From an uncultured Mediterraneibacter sp. (lineage in GTDB: Bacteria > Bacillota > Clostridia > Lachnospirales > Lachnospiraceae): 58,308 nucleotides of DNA. Made by a program: the position numbers and the translations under genes. The notes beneath the pieces were generated by a model, which did not search any database, was not told the origin of the DNA, and worked only from the letters and a program-made list of their open reading frames with translations. This document shows, piece by piece, positions 20,003-29,463 of this stretch; within the stretch, counting starts at the first letter, position 1; each line of letters begins with the position of its first letter. The stretch covers positions 1 through 58,308 of the forward strand of contig CALWDM010000007.1 in assembly GCA_944376695.1 (NCBI GenBank), read 5' to 3'.

Positions 20003-21073
20003 ATGAAGGCGTTTCTAATATTAGAAGACGGTACAGTATTTACAGGGACGAGTATCGGCTCGACGCGTGACTGTATCAGCGAGATTGTTTTTAATACTTC
20101 TATGACAGGTTATCTGGAGGTGCTGACAGACCCGTCCTACGCGGGACAGGCGGTCGTGATGACCTATCCTCTGATCGGCAACTACGGGATCACGCCGGAC
20201 ATGGAGTCAAAGAAGGCATGGCCGGATGGATATATCGTGAGAGAACTGTCCAGGATGCCCAGCAATTTCCGCTGTGAAGGCACGATCCAGGAGTTCCTTA
20301 AAGAACAGGATATCCCGGGGATCGCGGGGATCGATACCCGTGCGCTGACCAAGATCCTGAGGGAGAAGGGCACCATGAACGGCATGATCACCACCAATGA
20401 GGATTATGATCTGGACGAGATCCTGCCGAAGCTGAAAGCATACACAGTGGGAGACGTCGTCTCCAAAGCGACATGCGAAGAGAAATATGTCCTCGAAGGA
20501 ACCGGGAAGAAAGTCGCACTCCTTGACCTCGGCGCAAAGAATAATATCGCAAAATCTTTAAATCAACGTGGCTGCGAAGTGACTGTATATCCGGCCCACA
20601 CAACCGCGGAAGAGATCATTTCATCCAATCCTGACGGTATCATGCTCTCCAACGGACCTGGGGATCCGGCGGACTGCACATCCATTATCGAAGAAATCAG
20701 AAAACTCTACAACACAGACATTCCGATCTTTGCCATCTGTCTCGGACACCAGCTCATGGCGCTTGCTGCGGGTGCGTCCACGCACAAGCTGAAATACGGA
20801 CACCGCGGCGGGAACCATCCGGTCAAAGACTTAAAGACCGGCAGGGTGTATATCTCATCCCAGAATCACGGCTATGTGGTGGATGAGGAAAGCGTCGATC
20901 CGGCAGTGGCTGTGCCGGCGTTTAAGAATGTGAACGACGGGACCAACGAGGGACTTGCCTATGTGGGCAAGAACATTTTCACCGTGCAGTTCCATCCGGA
21001 GGCATGCCCGGGACCGCAGGATTCCGGATACCTGTTCGACAGATTTATTGAGATGATGGGAGGAGCGAGATAA
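20003..21073 (+). CDS. carA: Carbamoyl-phosphate synthase, small (glutaminase) subunit
   Basis: CarA releases ammonia from glutamine for carbamoyl phosphate, needed for both arginine and pyrimidines. The 356-aa product has the class I amidotransferase site AICLGHQL (Cys) and FHPEACPGPQD (His, Glu) in its C-terminal half. The ATG at 20003 follows GAAGGGAAAGGGTG and begins MKAFLILEDG, the usual start; the longer in-frame version reads through leader hairpin DNA. Its stop overlaps the carB start by one base. Confidence 0.96.
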   Translation: MKAFLILEDGTVFTGTSIGSTRDCISEIVFNTSMTGYLEVLTDPSYAGQAVVMTYPLIGNYGITPDMESKKAWPDGYIVRELSRMPSNFRCEGTIQEFLKEQDIPGIAGIDTRALTKILREKGTMNGMITTNEDYDLDEILPKLKAYTVGDVVSKATCEEKYVLEGTGKKVALLDLGAKNNIAKSLNQRGCEVTVYPAHTTAEEIISSNPDGIMLSNGPGDPADCTSIIEEIRKLYNTDIPIFAICLGHQLMALAAGASTHKLKYGHRGGNHPVKDLKTGRVYISSQNHGYVVDEESVDPAVAVPAFKNVNDGTNEGLAYVGKNIFTVQFHPEACPGPQDSGYLFDRFIEMMGGAR

Positions 21074-24000
21074 TGCCAAGAGATTTGAGTATAAAGAAAG
21101 TACTGGTCATCGGTTCCGGTCCGATCATCATCGGACAGGCAGCAGAGTTCGACTACGCCGGGACACAGGCGTGCCGTTCCCTGAAGGAGGAAGGGCTTGA
21201 GGTCGTTCTCCTGAACTCCAACCCGGCGACCATCATGACGGATAAGGACATCGCGGACCGCGTCTATATCGAGCCGCTGACCGTTGAGGTGGTAGAGCAG
21301 CTTATCTTAAAGGAGAAGCCGGACAGCGTGCTCCCCACACTGGGAGGACAGGCAGGACTGAACCTTGCCATGGAGCTGGAGGAGGCTGGCTTCCTGAAGG
21401 CAAACGGGGTGCGCCTCATCGGAACGACCTCCGAGACGATCAGGAAGGCGGAGGACCGCCTGGAGTTCAAGGCGACCATGGAGAAGATCGGCGAGCCGGT
21501 GGCAGCGTCCCTTGTCGTAGAAAATGTGGACGATGGCCTTTCATTTGCGAACAGGATCGGCTACCCGGTCGTGCTGCGCCCGGCGTACACACTGGGAGGA
21601 AGCGGCGGCGGTATCGCCCATGATTCCCATCAGCTGGTGGAGATCCTGGAGAACGGCCTGAGGCTTTCCCGTGTGGGGCAGGTGCTCGTAGAGCGCTGCA
21701 TCGCGGGATGGAAAGAGATCGAGTACGAGGTGATGCGTGACAGCGCAGGCAACTGCATCACAGTTTGTAATATGGAAAATATCGACCCCGTGGGCGTGCA
21801 CACAGGAGACTCCATCGTTGTGGCTCCGTCCCAGACGCTGGGAGACAAGGAGTACCAGATGCTCCGTACTTCCGCGCTGAACATTATCAGTGAGCTGAAT
21901 ATCACCGGTGGATGCAACGTGCAGTACGCGCTGAACCCGGATTCCTTTGAATACTGCGTCATCGAGGTAAACCCCCGTGTCAGCCGTTCTTCCGCGCTGG
22001 CGTCCAAGGCGACAGGATACCCGATCGCAAAGGTGGCTGCGAAAATCGCCCTCGGCTATACTCTGGACGAGATCAAAAACGCAATTACTCAGAAGACTTA
22101 CGCGAGCTTCGAGCCCATGCTGGACTATGTGGTCGTCAAGATGCCGAGGCTGCCATTCGACAAGTTCATCAGCGCCAAAAGGACGCTGACGACACAGATG
22201 AAGGCGACCGGAGAGGTTATGAGCATCTGCAACAACTTCGAGGGAGCTCTCATGAAAGCGATCCGCTCTCTGGAGCAGCATGTGGACAGCCTGATGTCCT
22301 ATGACTTCACTGATCTCTCCAGGGAAGATCTGATGGAGCAGCTCTCCATCGTGGACGATATGCGTATCTGGCGGATCGCAGAGGCGGTTCGCAGGGGCAT
22401 TGATTACGATACTATTTTCAAGATCACGAAGATCGACCGCTGGTTTATCGATAAGATTTCCATCATCGTGGAGATGGAGAACGCGCTGAAAGACGAAGAA
22501 CTCACGCCGGAGCTTCTGCGCGAGGCGAAACGGATCGAGTTCCCGGACAATGTGATCGCCCGCCTGACAGGGAAGAGCGAGAGGGAGATCCACGACATGC
22601 GCCACGAGAACGGTATTGTGGCGGCATACAAGATCGTTGACACCTGTGCGGCAGAGTTCGCGGCAGAGACGCCGTATTACTACTCTGTATACGGAAGCGA
22701 GAACGAGGTGGAGGAGACTTCCGGAAAGAAGAAGGTGCTCGTCCTCGGTTCCGGACCGATCCGTATCGGACAGGGGATCGAGTTCGACTTCTGTTCCGTG
22801 CACTGTACCTGGGCGTTCTCAAAAGAAGGGTACGAGACGATCATCGTTAACAACAACCCGGAGACCGTAAGTACGGACTTCGACATTGCGGACAAGCTGT
22901 ATTTCGAGCCTCTCACGCCGGAAGACGTGGAGAGCATCGTTGACATCGAGAAGCCGGACGGCGCTGTGGTACAGTTCGGCGGGCAGACAGCCATCAAGCT
23001 GACGGAGGCACTCATGAAGATGGACGTGCCGATTCTCGGAACATCCGCAGAGAATGTGGACAAGGCGGAGGACAGAGAGCTCTTTGACGAGATCCTGGAA
23101 GAGTGTGAGATCCCGCGCCCGACCGGAGGGACTGTATTTACGGCGGAGGAAGCAAAAGAAGTGGCAAACCGCCTGGGTTATCCGGTGCTGGTGCGTCCGT
23201 CCTACGTGCTGGGCGGCCAGGGCATGCAGATCGCCATCAATGACAATGACATCGACCAGTTCATCGGCATCATCAACCGGATCGCCCAGGATCACCCGAT
23301 CCTGGTAGACAAGTACCTGCAAGGCAAGGAGATCGAGGTGGACGCGGTGTGCGACGGGACGGATATCCTGATTCCGGGTATCATGGAGCACATCGAGCGC
23401 GCGGGAATCCACTCCGGCGACAGTATCTCCGTTTACCCGGCGCAGAGCCTGACAGAGGGGGCCAGGGCGAAGATCGCGGAGTACACGAGACGTCTTGCAA
23501 AATCTCTCCATGTCGTAGGTATGATCAATATCCAGTTTATCGTCTGCGGCGAGGAGGATGTATATGTGATCGAGGTCAACCCGCGATCCAGCCGTACCGT
23601 GCCGTACATCAGCAAGGTGACAGGCATCCCGATCGTGCCGCTGGCGACACAGGTCATCATCGGAAAAAAGATCCGGGAACTGGGATACACGCCGGGACTC
23701 CAGCCGGAGGCAGACTATGTGGCAGTCAAGATGCCGGTATTCTCCTTTGAGAAGATCCGCGGCGCTGACATCAGCCTGGGACCTGAGATGAAGTCAACGG
23801 GAGAGTGCCTCGGTATCGCGAAGACATTCGATGAGGCGCTGTACAAAGCATTCCTGGGCGCAGGCATCAAGCTGCCAAAGTTCAAGAACATGATCATGAC
23901 CGTCCGCGACGAGGACCAGCCGGAGGCAGCGGAGATCGGACGCAGGTTCGAAGCCATCGGATACCACATCTTCGCCACAAGCGGAACAGCGCGCGCGCTG

Positions 24001-24273
24001 AACGCGGCGGGCGTGAAGGCAACTCCGGTCCGCAAGATCGAGCAGGAGTCGCCGAACCTTCTTGACCTGATCCTGGGACACAAGATCGACCTTGTCATCG
24101 ATATCCCGGCGCAGGGAGCGGAGCACTCCAAAGACGGATTCGTCATCCGCAGAAATGCCATCGAGACAGGAGTGAATGTGCTGACCGCGATCGATACGGC
24201 GGAGGCGCTGATCACGAGTCTTGAGAATACAGATATAAAGAAACTTACACTGATCGATATCGCGACAGTGTAG
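21073..24273 (+). CDS. carB: Carbamoyl-phosphate synthase, large subunit
   Basis: CarB (1066 aa, full length) makes carbamoyl phosphate from bicarbonate, ammonia and two ATP. It has two homologous ATP-grasp halves. The first starts VLVIGSGPIIIGQAAEFDYA and the second VLVLGSGPIRIGQGIEFDFC. A C-terminal MGS-like allosteric domain covers about the last 130 residues (GRRFEAIGYHIFATSGTARA). TAATG couples it to carA. No other arginine or pyrimidine gene adjoins, so the pair likely serves both pathways. Confidence 0.98.
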   Translation: MPRDLSIKKVLVIGSGPIIIGQAAEFDYAGTQACRSLKEEGLEVVLLNSNPATIMTDKDIADRVYIEPLTVEVVEQLILKEKPDSVLPTLGGQAGLNLAMELEEAGFLKANGVRLIGTTSETIRKAEDRLEFKATMEKIGEPVAASLVVENVDDGLSFANRIGYPVVLRPAYTLGGSGGGIAHDSHQLVEILENGLRLSRVGQVLVERCIAGWKEIEYEVMRDSAGNCITVCNMENIDPVGVHTGDSIVVAPSQTLGDKEYQMLRTSALNIISELNITGGCNVQYALNPDSFEYCVIEVNPRVSRSSALASKATGYPIAKVAAKIALGYTLDEIKNAITQKTYASFEPMLDYVVVKMPRLPFDKFISAKRTLTTQMKATGEVMSICNNFEGALMKAIRSLEQHVDSLMSYDFTDLSREDLMEQLSIVDDMRIWRIAEAVRRGIDYDTIFKITKIDRWFIDKISIIVEMENALKDEELTPELLREAKRIEFPDNVIARLTGKSEREIHDMRHENGIVAAYKIVDTCAAEFAAETPYYYSVYGSENEVEETSGKKKVLVLGSGPIRIGQGIEFDFCSVHCTWAFSKEGYETIIVNNNPETVSTDFDIADKLYFEPLTPEDVESIVDIEKPDGAVVQFGGQTAIKLTEALMKMDVPILGTSAENVDKAEDRELFDEILEECEIPRPTGGTVFTAEEAKEVANRLGYPVLVRPSYVLGGQGMQIAINDNDIDQFIGIINRIAQDHPILVDKYLQGKEIEVDAVCDGTDILIPGIMEHIERAGIHSGDSISVYPAQSLTEGARAKIAEYTRRLAKSLHVVGMINIQFIVCGEEDVYVIEVNPRSSRTVPYISKVTGIPIVPLATQVIIGKKIRELGYTPGLQPEADYVAVKMPVFSFEKIRGADISLGPEMKSTGECLGIAKTFDEALYKAFLGAGIKLPKFKNMIMTVRDEDQPEAAEIGRRFEAIGYHIFATSGTARALNAAGVKATPVRKIEQESPNLLDLILGHKIDLVIDIPAQGAEHSKDGFVIRRNAIETGVNVLTAIDTAEALITSLENTDIKKLTLIDIATV

Positions 24274-24289
24274 CGAGAAAATAATCCGA

Positions 24290-24355
24290 CAGGGATCAGA
24301 GTGTCTCTTAAGAGCGTTTTCGCTTGGAAGAGATACTCTGGTCCCTGCTGCTTTT
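24290..24355 (+). terminator. Terminator after carB
   Basis: A 20-bp stem (24290-24309 with 24328-24347, two G-U pairs) has its own small AAGCG-like loop sequence and is followed by CTGCTTTTG. The sequence from here to 24437 holds an AT-rich stretch and no gene. Confidence 0.8.
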
Positions 24356-24437
24356 GTTAATGATTTTTCTATATAGTATATATGCTTGACGTATGACAAG
24401 CAGGTGTGCTATCCCCTTTTAAAGGATGTGAGGATCA

Positions 24438-24774
24438 ATGATAAAGATCATTTCAGATATACAGGATATGACATATCTGGACTGGACCCGGATACGAAAC
24501 TCATCTGGTACGGCAGGCAGTTTCCTGAAAGCGTATTATGAGATAAATGGTAAAAAGATATACTATAAGCTGTCCAACTATGATTCATATAAAAGAATTG
24601 TAGGATGCGAGTGCGTCAATGAACTGATAGCTGACAGGCTTTTATCTGTACTGGCATCGAACATCTTTCCTATCAGCTGATACATGCAAAAGTAAAAGTT
24701 TATGACAGGGAATATATCACATGGCTGTGTGCATCAGAAGATTAAAAAAAGCAGGAGAGAGCAAGATCCAATGA
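24438..24774 (+). pseudogene. Truncated and frameshifted HipA-like kinase gene
   Basis: An 80-codon frame begins MIKIISDIQDMTYLDW and ends early at 24680. Near 24648 the reading frame shifts: another frame continues with GIEHLSYQLIHAKVKVYD and YITWLCASED, a sensible continuation if GGG became GG there (CTGGCATC). A second lesion at about 24742 (GAT followed by TAA) breaks the frame again. The pattern fits the N-terminal third of a HipA-like protein common in Lachnospiraceae (recalled, not searched). The kinase core is missing, so it is probably dead. RBS GTGAGG precedes the start. Confidence 0.7.
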
Positions 24775-24997
24775 AGAACTGTACCAGATGGGAGAGCAGA
24801 TTCCGCTCACACCGGATGACTTTAACATCTATATCGAGCATGAAGTGATCTCAACGGCAGAGGCGGAGGAAAGGCTGAATTGTACCCGGCAGAACATTGA
24901 GGATCTGATCCGCAGAAATAAGCTGCATCCCGTAAAAACCATATTGAAAAGCAAGCTTTTCCTTAATTCAGAGGTGGAACGCAGAAAGTGGAAATAG
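24770..24997 (+). pseudogene. C-terminal remnant of a helix-turn-helix partner gene
   Basis: The frame reads NEELYQMGEQIPLTPDDFNI and then EHEVISTAEAEERLNCTRQN with IEDLIRRNKLHPVKT, an excisionase/MerR-like HTH that ends in ERRKWK. It opens without a convincing start at the point where the HipA-like remnant stops, which suggests a deletion fused two neighbouring genes. An ATG at 24788 could still yield a 69-aa DNA-binding peptide, but no ribosome binding site is seen there. Read as a relic of a toxin-antitoxin-like pair. Confidence 0.6.
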
Positions 24998-25080
24998 ATT
25001 CTTACAAAATTGTCGGAAACTGCAGTGAGGACTGTCAAGACGGTGAAAGGATTGCCGGAGCTTTACTTATCAGAAGAGAA

Positions 25081-25125
25081 GGAGCGCTGTTCCATAGATG
25101 AATGTCAATCTATGAACAGCGCTCC
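25081..25125 (-). terminator. Terminator of argG, probably bidirectional
   Basis: GGAGCGCTGTTC and GAACAGCGCTCC form the base of a stem of about 18 bp (with one bulged C) closing near AATGTCAA. It lies 56 bases after the argG stop. T-richness on the minus side is moderate (TTCTCTTCTG). Confidence 0.7.
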
Positions 25126-25180
25126 CTGCTGTATCTGTTTTGCCGTTATCATTTCCTGTCCGAAACAGACGGATAAGCCC

Positions 25181-26413
25181 TTATGACTGTTTCTGGTTCT
25201 TCAGCTCCTGCATTTTCATCGCGCGCACCTTCAGCGGCAGTCCGAACAGGTTGATGAATCCGTCTGCGTCGTGGTGGTCGTAGAGGTCGCCTGTCGTGAA
25301 GCTTGCCAGCGACTCGCTGTACAGTGAGTACGGGGAAGTCTCGCCTGCGCGGATGATGTTTCCTTTGTACAGTTTGAACTTCACTTCGCCGGTCACATAC
25401 TGCTGTGTCACGTCCATGAATGCCTGGATCGCCTCGCGCAGCGGTGTGAACCATTTTCCTTCATACACAATCTGCGCGAATTTATTTCCAAGGTCTTTCT
25501 TTACTTCATATGTCGCGCGGTCGAGCACCAGTTCCTCGAGCTGCCGATGCGCTTCCATCAGGATCGTTCCGCCCGGTGTCTCGTACACGCCGCGGGATTT
25601 CATGCCAACGACACGGTTTTCCACGATATCAATGATACCGATGCCGTGCTTTCCGCCCAGGGCGTTCAGCTCTTTGATGATATCGGATACTTTCATTTCT
25701 TTGCCGTTTACACTCTTCGGCACGCCTGCCTCAAATGTCATGGTCACATATTCCCCTTTGTCCGGCGCTTTTTCCGGTGTCACGCCGAGCACGAGCAGGT
25801 CGTCGTAATTCGGCTCGTTTGCAGGGTCCTCCAGCTCCAGGCCTTCGTGGCTGATGTGCCACAGGTTGCGGTCGCGGCTGTAGCTGTGCTGTGCGTCGAA
25901 CGGAAGGTCAATACCGTGCTGGCGGCAGTATTCGATCTCATCCTCGCGGGACTGCATAGTCCACACGTCTGTCATCCTCCAGGGAGCGATGATCTTGATA
26001 TCCGGGGCGAGCGCTTTGATGCCCAGTTCAAAGCGGATCTGGTCGTTGCCTTTTCCTGTCGCGCCGTGGCAGATCGCGACAGCGCCTTCCTTGCGGGCTA
26101 CCTCGACCAGCTTCTTCGCGATAGCCGGACGCGCCATGGATGTGCCGAGAAGGTATTTGTTCTCATAGACAGCCCCTGCCTTGACACACGGCACGATGTA
26201 GTTGTCGCAGAAATCATCCACGATATTTTCGATATATAATTTGGAAGCTCCGGAAAGCTTTGCCCTCTCGTCAAGACCGTCCAGTTCCTCTCCCTGTCCG
26301 CAGTCGATGCAGCAGCACACGACATCATAGCCGAATGTCTCTTTCAGCCACGGGATAATGGCAGTTGTGTCAAGACCGCCGGAATACGCTAATACAACTT
26401 TTTCTTTACTCAT
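25181..26413 (-). CDS. argG: Argininosuccinate synthase
   Basis: ArgG joins citrulline and aspartate using ATP. The 410-aa enzyme starts KEKVVLAYSGGLDTTAIIPW with the P-loop-like SGGLDT, and has AICHGATGKGNDQIRFE and HISHEGLELEDP, all typical. RBS AGGAGGC precedes the ATG. argH does not follow; the gene stands alone with its own promoter and terminator, and shares ARG-box-like sequence with argC. Confidence 0.97.
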   Translation of the reverse strand: MSKEKVVLAYSGGLDTTAIIPWLKETFGYDVVCCCIDCGQGEELDGLDERAKLSGASKLYIENIVDDFCDNYIVPCVKAGAVYENKYLLGTSMARPAIAKKLVEVARKEGAVAICHGATGKGNDQIRFELGIKALAPDIKIIAPWRMTDVWTMQSREDEIEYCRQHGIDLPFDAQHSYSRDRNLWHISHEGLELEDPANEPNYDDLLVLGVTPEKAPDKGEYVTMTFEAGVPKSVNGKEMKVSDIIKELNALGGKHGIGIIDIVENRVVGMKSRGVYETPGGTILMEAHRQLEELVLDRATYEVKKDLGNKFAQIVYEGKWFTPLREAIQAFMDVTQQYVTGEVKFKLYKGNIIRAGETSPYSLYSESLASFTTGDLYDHHDADGFINLFGLPLKVRAMKMQELKNQKQS

Positions 26414-26509
26414 ATCAAATGCCTCCTGAATGTATTTTTATTCGCTTTTCAGTCCCGACGGGCGGGGCTGAGATCATATGTCATTGCCGTTTTTCACAAG
26501 CTAGAACAT

Positions 26510-26538
26510 ACTATACACCAGAATTTATATTTATGCAA
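26510..26538 (-). promoter_or_regulatory. Promoter of argG
   Basis: On the minus strand TTGCAT (26538-26533), a 17-base spacer and TATAGT (26515-26510). The same TTGCAT -35 box is used at the argC promoter. Confidence 0.65.
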
Positions 26539-26620
26539 GAGAAAATTGATGAAAAAGAATAATATGCATAATATCACATAAAAATGCATAAAAAATCATT
26601 TTAACCGTAAGATAATGCAT
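26533..26620. promoter_or_regulatory. Cluster of ARG-box-like ATGCATAAWA sites
   Basis: ATGCAT followed by AAWA occurs at 26564-26573, 26584-26593 and 26615-26624, spaced 20 and 31 bases (about 2 and 3 helical turns), with ATGCAA at 26533. They resemble half-sites of ArgR boxes (TGMATWWWWATKCA). Most lie upstream of the argG -35, so looping or activation is possible. The rest of 26621-26758 holds nothing I can name. Confidence 0.55.
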
Positions 26621-26758
26621 AATATTTCAGCGGTAACCAACGGCACACCGGGAAAGAACGCAGGGAAGCTGCACCACATAGACTGATATCAGAGCAGGGG
26701 GAACAACAACCGGCCTGCTGAAAAAATCGAAACAAAGATCAGGAAAGGAAAGAATAGA

Positions 26759-27862
26759 ATGATATCAGTCAGTCTTTGCATGATCGTCAGGGATGAAGAA
26801 GAAGTGCTTGGGCGCTGCCTGGAAAGTGTAAAAAATGCTGTGGATGAAATGATTATCGTGGATACCGGTTCTCAGGACAGGACGAAAGAGATCGCAGCGC
26901 AGTATACGGACAAAATCTATGATTTTGAATGGAAGGAAGATTTTTCGGCAGCGAGGAATTTTTCTCTGTCAAAAGGAACAAAGGATTACCTGATGTGGCT
27001 TGATGCAGATGATATCCTGCCCGAAGAGAGTGCGGCGGCGATACTGGAACTTAAACAGAAACTGCCGTGTGATACGGATGTTGTTATGATGCCGTACGCG
27101 GTGGCGTTTGATGCCAACGGAAATAGCACATTCACATATGACAGAGAGCGGCTTGTGAAAAACAATGGCGCTTTTCTCTTCCGGGGACGCGTCCATGAAG
27201 TGATCCCGCCTGCCGGGAATGTATATTATTCGGATGTGCTGATCGAGCACAGAAAGACCGGGCCCGGGGATGGGGACAGGAACCTTCGGATCTATCAGGA
27301 CATGGAGACAAAAGGAGAGAATTTTGACAGCCGTTCCCTCTATTATTATGGAAGAGAACTTTTGTTCCACAGAGAATATGAAAAAGGAGCACAGGTACTC
27401 CGGTCATTTCTGGACCGCCCGGACGGATGGGTGGAAAATCAGATCGATGCGACCCGGCAGATGGCATACTGCTTTTACGGAACAGGAGATGAGAGCAGTG
27501 CGCTCAGTGCACTGCTGAAGGGACTGGCATATGATGTGCCGAGGGGGGAGACCTGCTGTGACCTGGGCAGACATTTCATGGACAGGGGGCGGTATGAGCA
27601 GGCGGCCTACTGGTACAGGCAGGCGCTTAGTGCAAAGAAAGCGGAACGGTCCGGGGCATTTATAACAGAAGAATGCTATGGCTACCTTCCCGCGATCTCG
27701 CTGTGCGTCTGCTACGACAGACTTGGAGAATACGGGCTGGCAGAAGAGTATAATGAGCTGGCTGAAACGTTCTCTCCCGGTTCGGATTTCTGCCGTGTGA
27801 ACAGGGAGTATTTCCGCAGGAGGAGATCAGACGGACAAAAAAAGAATCCTAACATACATTAA
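26759..27862 (+). CDS. Family 2 glycosyltransferase with a C-terminal repeat region
   Basis: The 367-aa protein begins [20 protein letters not shown] and has the GT2 sugar-nucleotide motifs [11 protein letters not shown] and [11 protein letters not shown] (DxD-like), a fold that transfers sugars from nucleotide donors. From about residue 190 it is helical and TPR-like ([20 protein letters not shown]). No membrane segment is seen. The gene for a collagen-like protein follows after 22 bases, so glycosylation of that protein is a natural guess, as with BclA in Bacillus. RBS AGGAAAG. Confidence 0.88.
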   Translation: MISVSLCMIVRDEEEVLGRCLESVKNAVDEMIIVDTGSQDRTKEIAAQYTDKIYDFEWKEDFSAARNFSLSKGTKDYLMWLDADDILPEESAAAILELKQKLPCDTDVVMMPYAVAFDANGNSTFTYDRERLVKNNGAFLFRGRVHEVIPPAGNVYYSDVLIEHRKTGPGDGDRNLRIYQDMETKGENFDSRSLYYYGRELLFHREYEKGAQVLRSFLDRPDGWVENQIDATRQMAYCFYGTGDESSALSALLKGLAYDVPRGETCCDLGRHFMDRGRYEQAAYWYRQALSAKKAERSGAFITEECYGYLPAISLCVCYDRLGEYGLAEEYNELAETFSPGSDFCRVNREYFRRRRSDGQKKNPNIH

Positions 27863-27884
27863 TTATGAAAGGAGGTTGGAAATT

Positions 27885-29036
27885 ATGATATGGTTCAGAA
27901 AAAAACAAAAAGATGATAAGGATGATCACGAAGTGCACGGGCAGTCCTCGTGCTGTCACAGGGATGATAACTGTGACCGGGAAAGATGCGGATGGAATCC
28001 TTTCGGATGCCAGAGGCCCTGCCCGCCAGTACCGTGCTGCTGTACCGGCCCGACAGGAGCGACCGGAGCGACGGGACCAACCGGCCCGACCGGCCCAACC
28101 GGTCCGGGAAGCGGAGCAACCGGTCCAACTGGCCCGACTGGCCCCAGCGGAGCGACAGGTCCAACTGGCCCGACCGGCCCGACTGGCCCCAGCGGAGCAA
28201 CGGGTCCGAGTGGCCCGACTGGCCCCAGCGGAGCAACCGGTCCAACTGGCCCGACTGGCCCCAGCGGAGCAACCGGTCCAACTGGCCCGACCGGTTCCAG
28301 CGGAGCAACCGGCCCGAGCGGAGCGACCGGTCCAACGGGCACGACCGGTCCCAGCGGAGCAACTGGGCCGAGCGGAGCGACCGGCCCAACAGGTCCGACT
28401 GGTCCGAGTGGAGCAACCGGTCCAACGGGCCCGACCGGTCCCAGCGGAGCAACCGGCCCGACTGGCCCGACTGGCCCGAGTGGAGCAACCGGTCCCAGCG
28501 GAGCGACAGGTCCAACTGGCCCGACTGGCCCCAGCGGAGCAACTGGTCCCAGCGGAGCGACTGGCCCCAGCGGTGCAACAGGACCTTCCGCATCAGAGCA
28601 GCAGGCCAGCTATCTGGCAGCGTATTCCACGCCATCTCAGACCGGGACGACGGGGACTGCGTTGATCTTTGACAGAAATGCTTCGTCAGGCGGAACAGAT
28701 GTGACTCATATACAAAACACATCCCAGATAACGTTACAGACGCCGGGAACGTATGAAGTCTCTTTCCATGGGAGCATCGGTCCGGTGACTGCGACAAAAC
28801 TTCCTGCTACAATTTCTCTGTATCTTCAGCAGCAGGGAAGCACGGTGCCCGGAGCGGTGATCCAGCATACGTTTCACAAGGCGTCAGACTCGGCAGGGGT
28901 GGCGTTTTCCCAGATTATTTCGGTGACTTCTGTCCCTGCAGTGCTCCAGGTGACCGGACAGGGAGGGAACTTTTTCTACGGAGGAATCAATCTGACGGTA
29001 CAAAAGATCGGGGGCACAGCAGCATCGGCAAAATAG
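27885..29036 (+). CDS. Collagen-like protein with a BclA-like C-terminal domain
   Basis: The 383-aa product has a short Cys-rich N-terminus ([26 protein letters not shown]), about 60 Gly-X-Y triplets dominated by GPT, GAT and GPS, and a ~140-residue C-terminal beta-rich domain ([18 protein letters not shown] ... [11 protein letters not shown]) like the trimerising TNF/C1q-type domains of exosporium collagens. The ATG at 27885 sits 9 bases behind AAAGGAGG; a TTG directly after the site is too close. No signal peptide is present, which suits a spore-coat or exosporium protein made in the mother cell. Thr-rich triplets are likely O-glycosylation sites. Confidence 0.88.
   Translation: MIWFRKKQKDDKDDHEVHGQSSCCHRDDNCDRERCGWNPFGCQRPCPPVPCCCTGPTGATGATGPTGPTGPTGPGSGATGPTGPTGPSGATGPTGPTGPTGPSGATGPSGPTGPSGATGPTGPTGPSGATGPTGPTGSSGATGPSGATGPTGTTGPSGATGPSGATGPTGPTGPSGATGPTGPTGPSGATGPTGPTGPSGATGPSGATGPTGPTGPSGATGPSGATGPSGATGPSASEQQASYLAAYSTPSQTGTTGTALIFDRNASSGGTDVTHIQNTSQITLQTPGTYEVSFHGSIGPVTATKLPATISLYLQQQGSTVPGAVIQHTFHKASDSAGVAFSQIISVTSVPAVLQVTGQGGNFFYGGINLTVQKIGGTAASAK
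28054..28580 (+). repeat. 9-nt-based collagen repeat tract
   Basis: Units of the type GGTCCAACTGGCCCGACT and GGCCCCAGCGGAGCAACC recur about 30 times with few synonymous changes. Because the unit is built from GGN-CCN-ACN codons, other frames on both strands also stay open. Such tracts can gain or lose units by slippage or recombination, keeping the frame. Confidence 0.85.
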
Positions 29037-29051
29037 CGCCAGACTGGCGCT
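29035..29051 (+). repeat. Small palindrome over the collagen-gene stop codon
   Basis: AGCGCCAG and CTGGCGCT flank a single A. The left arm includes the last base of the TAG-containing stop region. No T-run follows. Confidence 0.5.
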
Positions 29052-29101
29052 GATGCGCGTTTGCCTTCATCTTACGGTTCACTCTCATAAAATAACGGTT
29101 A

Positions 29102-29132
29102 CAGGCAGGCGGGATATTTTTCCGCCTGCCTG
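29102..29132 (+). terminator. Hairpin downstream of the collagen gene
   Basis: CAGGCAGGCGG pairs with CCGCCTGCCTG around GATATTTTT. It is stable but lacks a T-tract, so termination is uncertain. The remaining sequence to 29463 is the AT-rich control region of the amino-sugar PTS operon. Confidence 0.5.
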
Positions 29133-29301
29133 AATGATACAGGGATAAAAAGAATAATATGTATATAGAAAAGAGTGAAAAATAAACGCAGAGAAACAGA
29201 AGGGGGATAGAGGGGCGAAAATTGTTACTTTTGTGGGAAAGTAGTAAAATTTTCCTGTATTTTTTATTAAAATTATATAACCAAAAATGCAAAGGGATGC
29301 A

Positions 29302-29315
29302 TAAAAAGTGCAAAC
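29302..29315 (+). promoter_or_regulatory. Candidate AraC-regulator site upstream of the amino-sugar PTS
   Basis: TAAAAAGTGCAAAC lies 17 bases before the extended -10. The same motif is at 38891-38904 (TAAAAAATGCAAAC), with a 12/14 match on the minus strand at 35987-36000. Nearby are ATGCAAA at 29286 and GGATGCATAAAA. Confidence 0.5.
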
Positions 29316-29331
29316 TAAACGGTTTGAAATT

Positions 29332-29340
29332 TGTTATAAT
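29332..29340 (+). promoter_or_regulatory. Extended -10 promoter of the amino-sugar PTS operon
   Basis: TGTTATAAT (29332-29340) fits TGnTATAAT. No good -35 box is seen, which would agree with dependence on an activator bound just upstream. The leader to the first gene is about 115 bases. Confidence 0.55.
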
Positions 29341-29463
29341 AACATTTGTAAGCAGATTACTTTCCGTGATATTTGCGGAAGGGGCTTGTTAAAACAGCAT
29401 GAGGAAGGGAGCTTTTCAACCTGTCCGATAATGCTAAATACCTAAAGAAAGGGGGATGAGAAC

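Noticed and set aside
21541-22803. A 420-codon open frame on the minus strand across carB
   Set aside because: It lies wholly inside the clear carB gene, has no ribosome binding site or recognisable domain, and follows from codon bias of carB.
28054-28580. Possible CRISPR-like array
   Set aside because: Repeats are contiguous 9- to 27-nt coding units without unique spacers; it is a collagen repeat. No CRISPR array or cas gene is seen anywhere in the window.
27895-28797. Long open frames in other frames and on the minus strand of the collagen gene
   Set aside because: They result from the 9-nt repeat. The plus-strand frame with Gly-X-Y and a BclA-like end is the real one.
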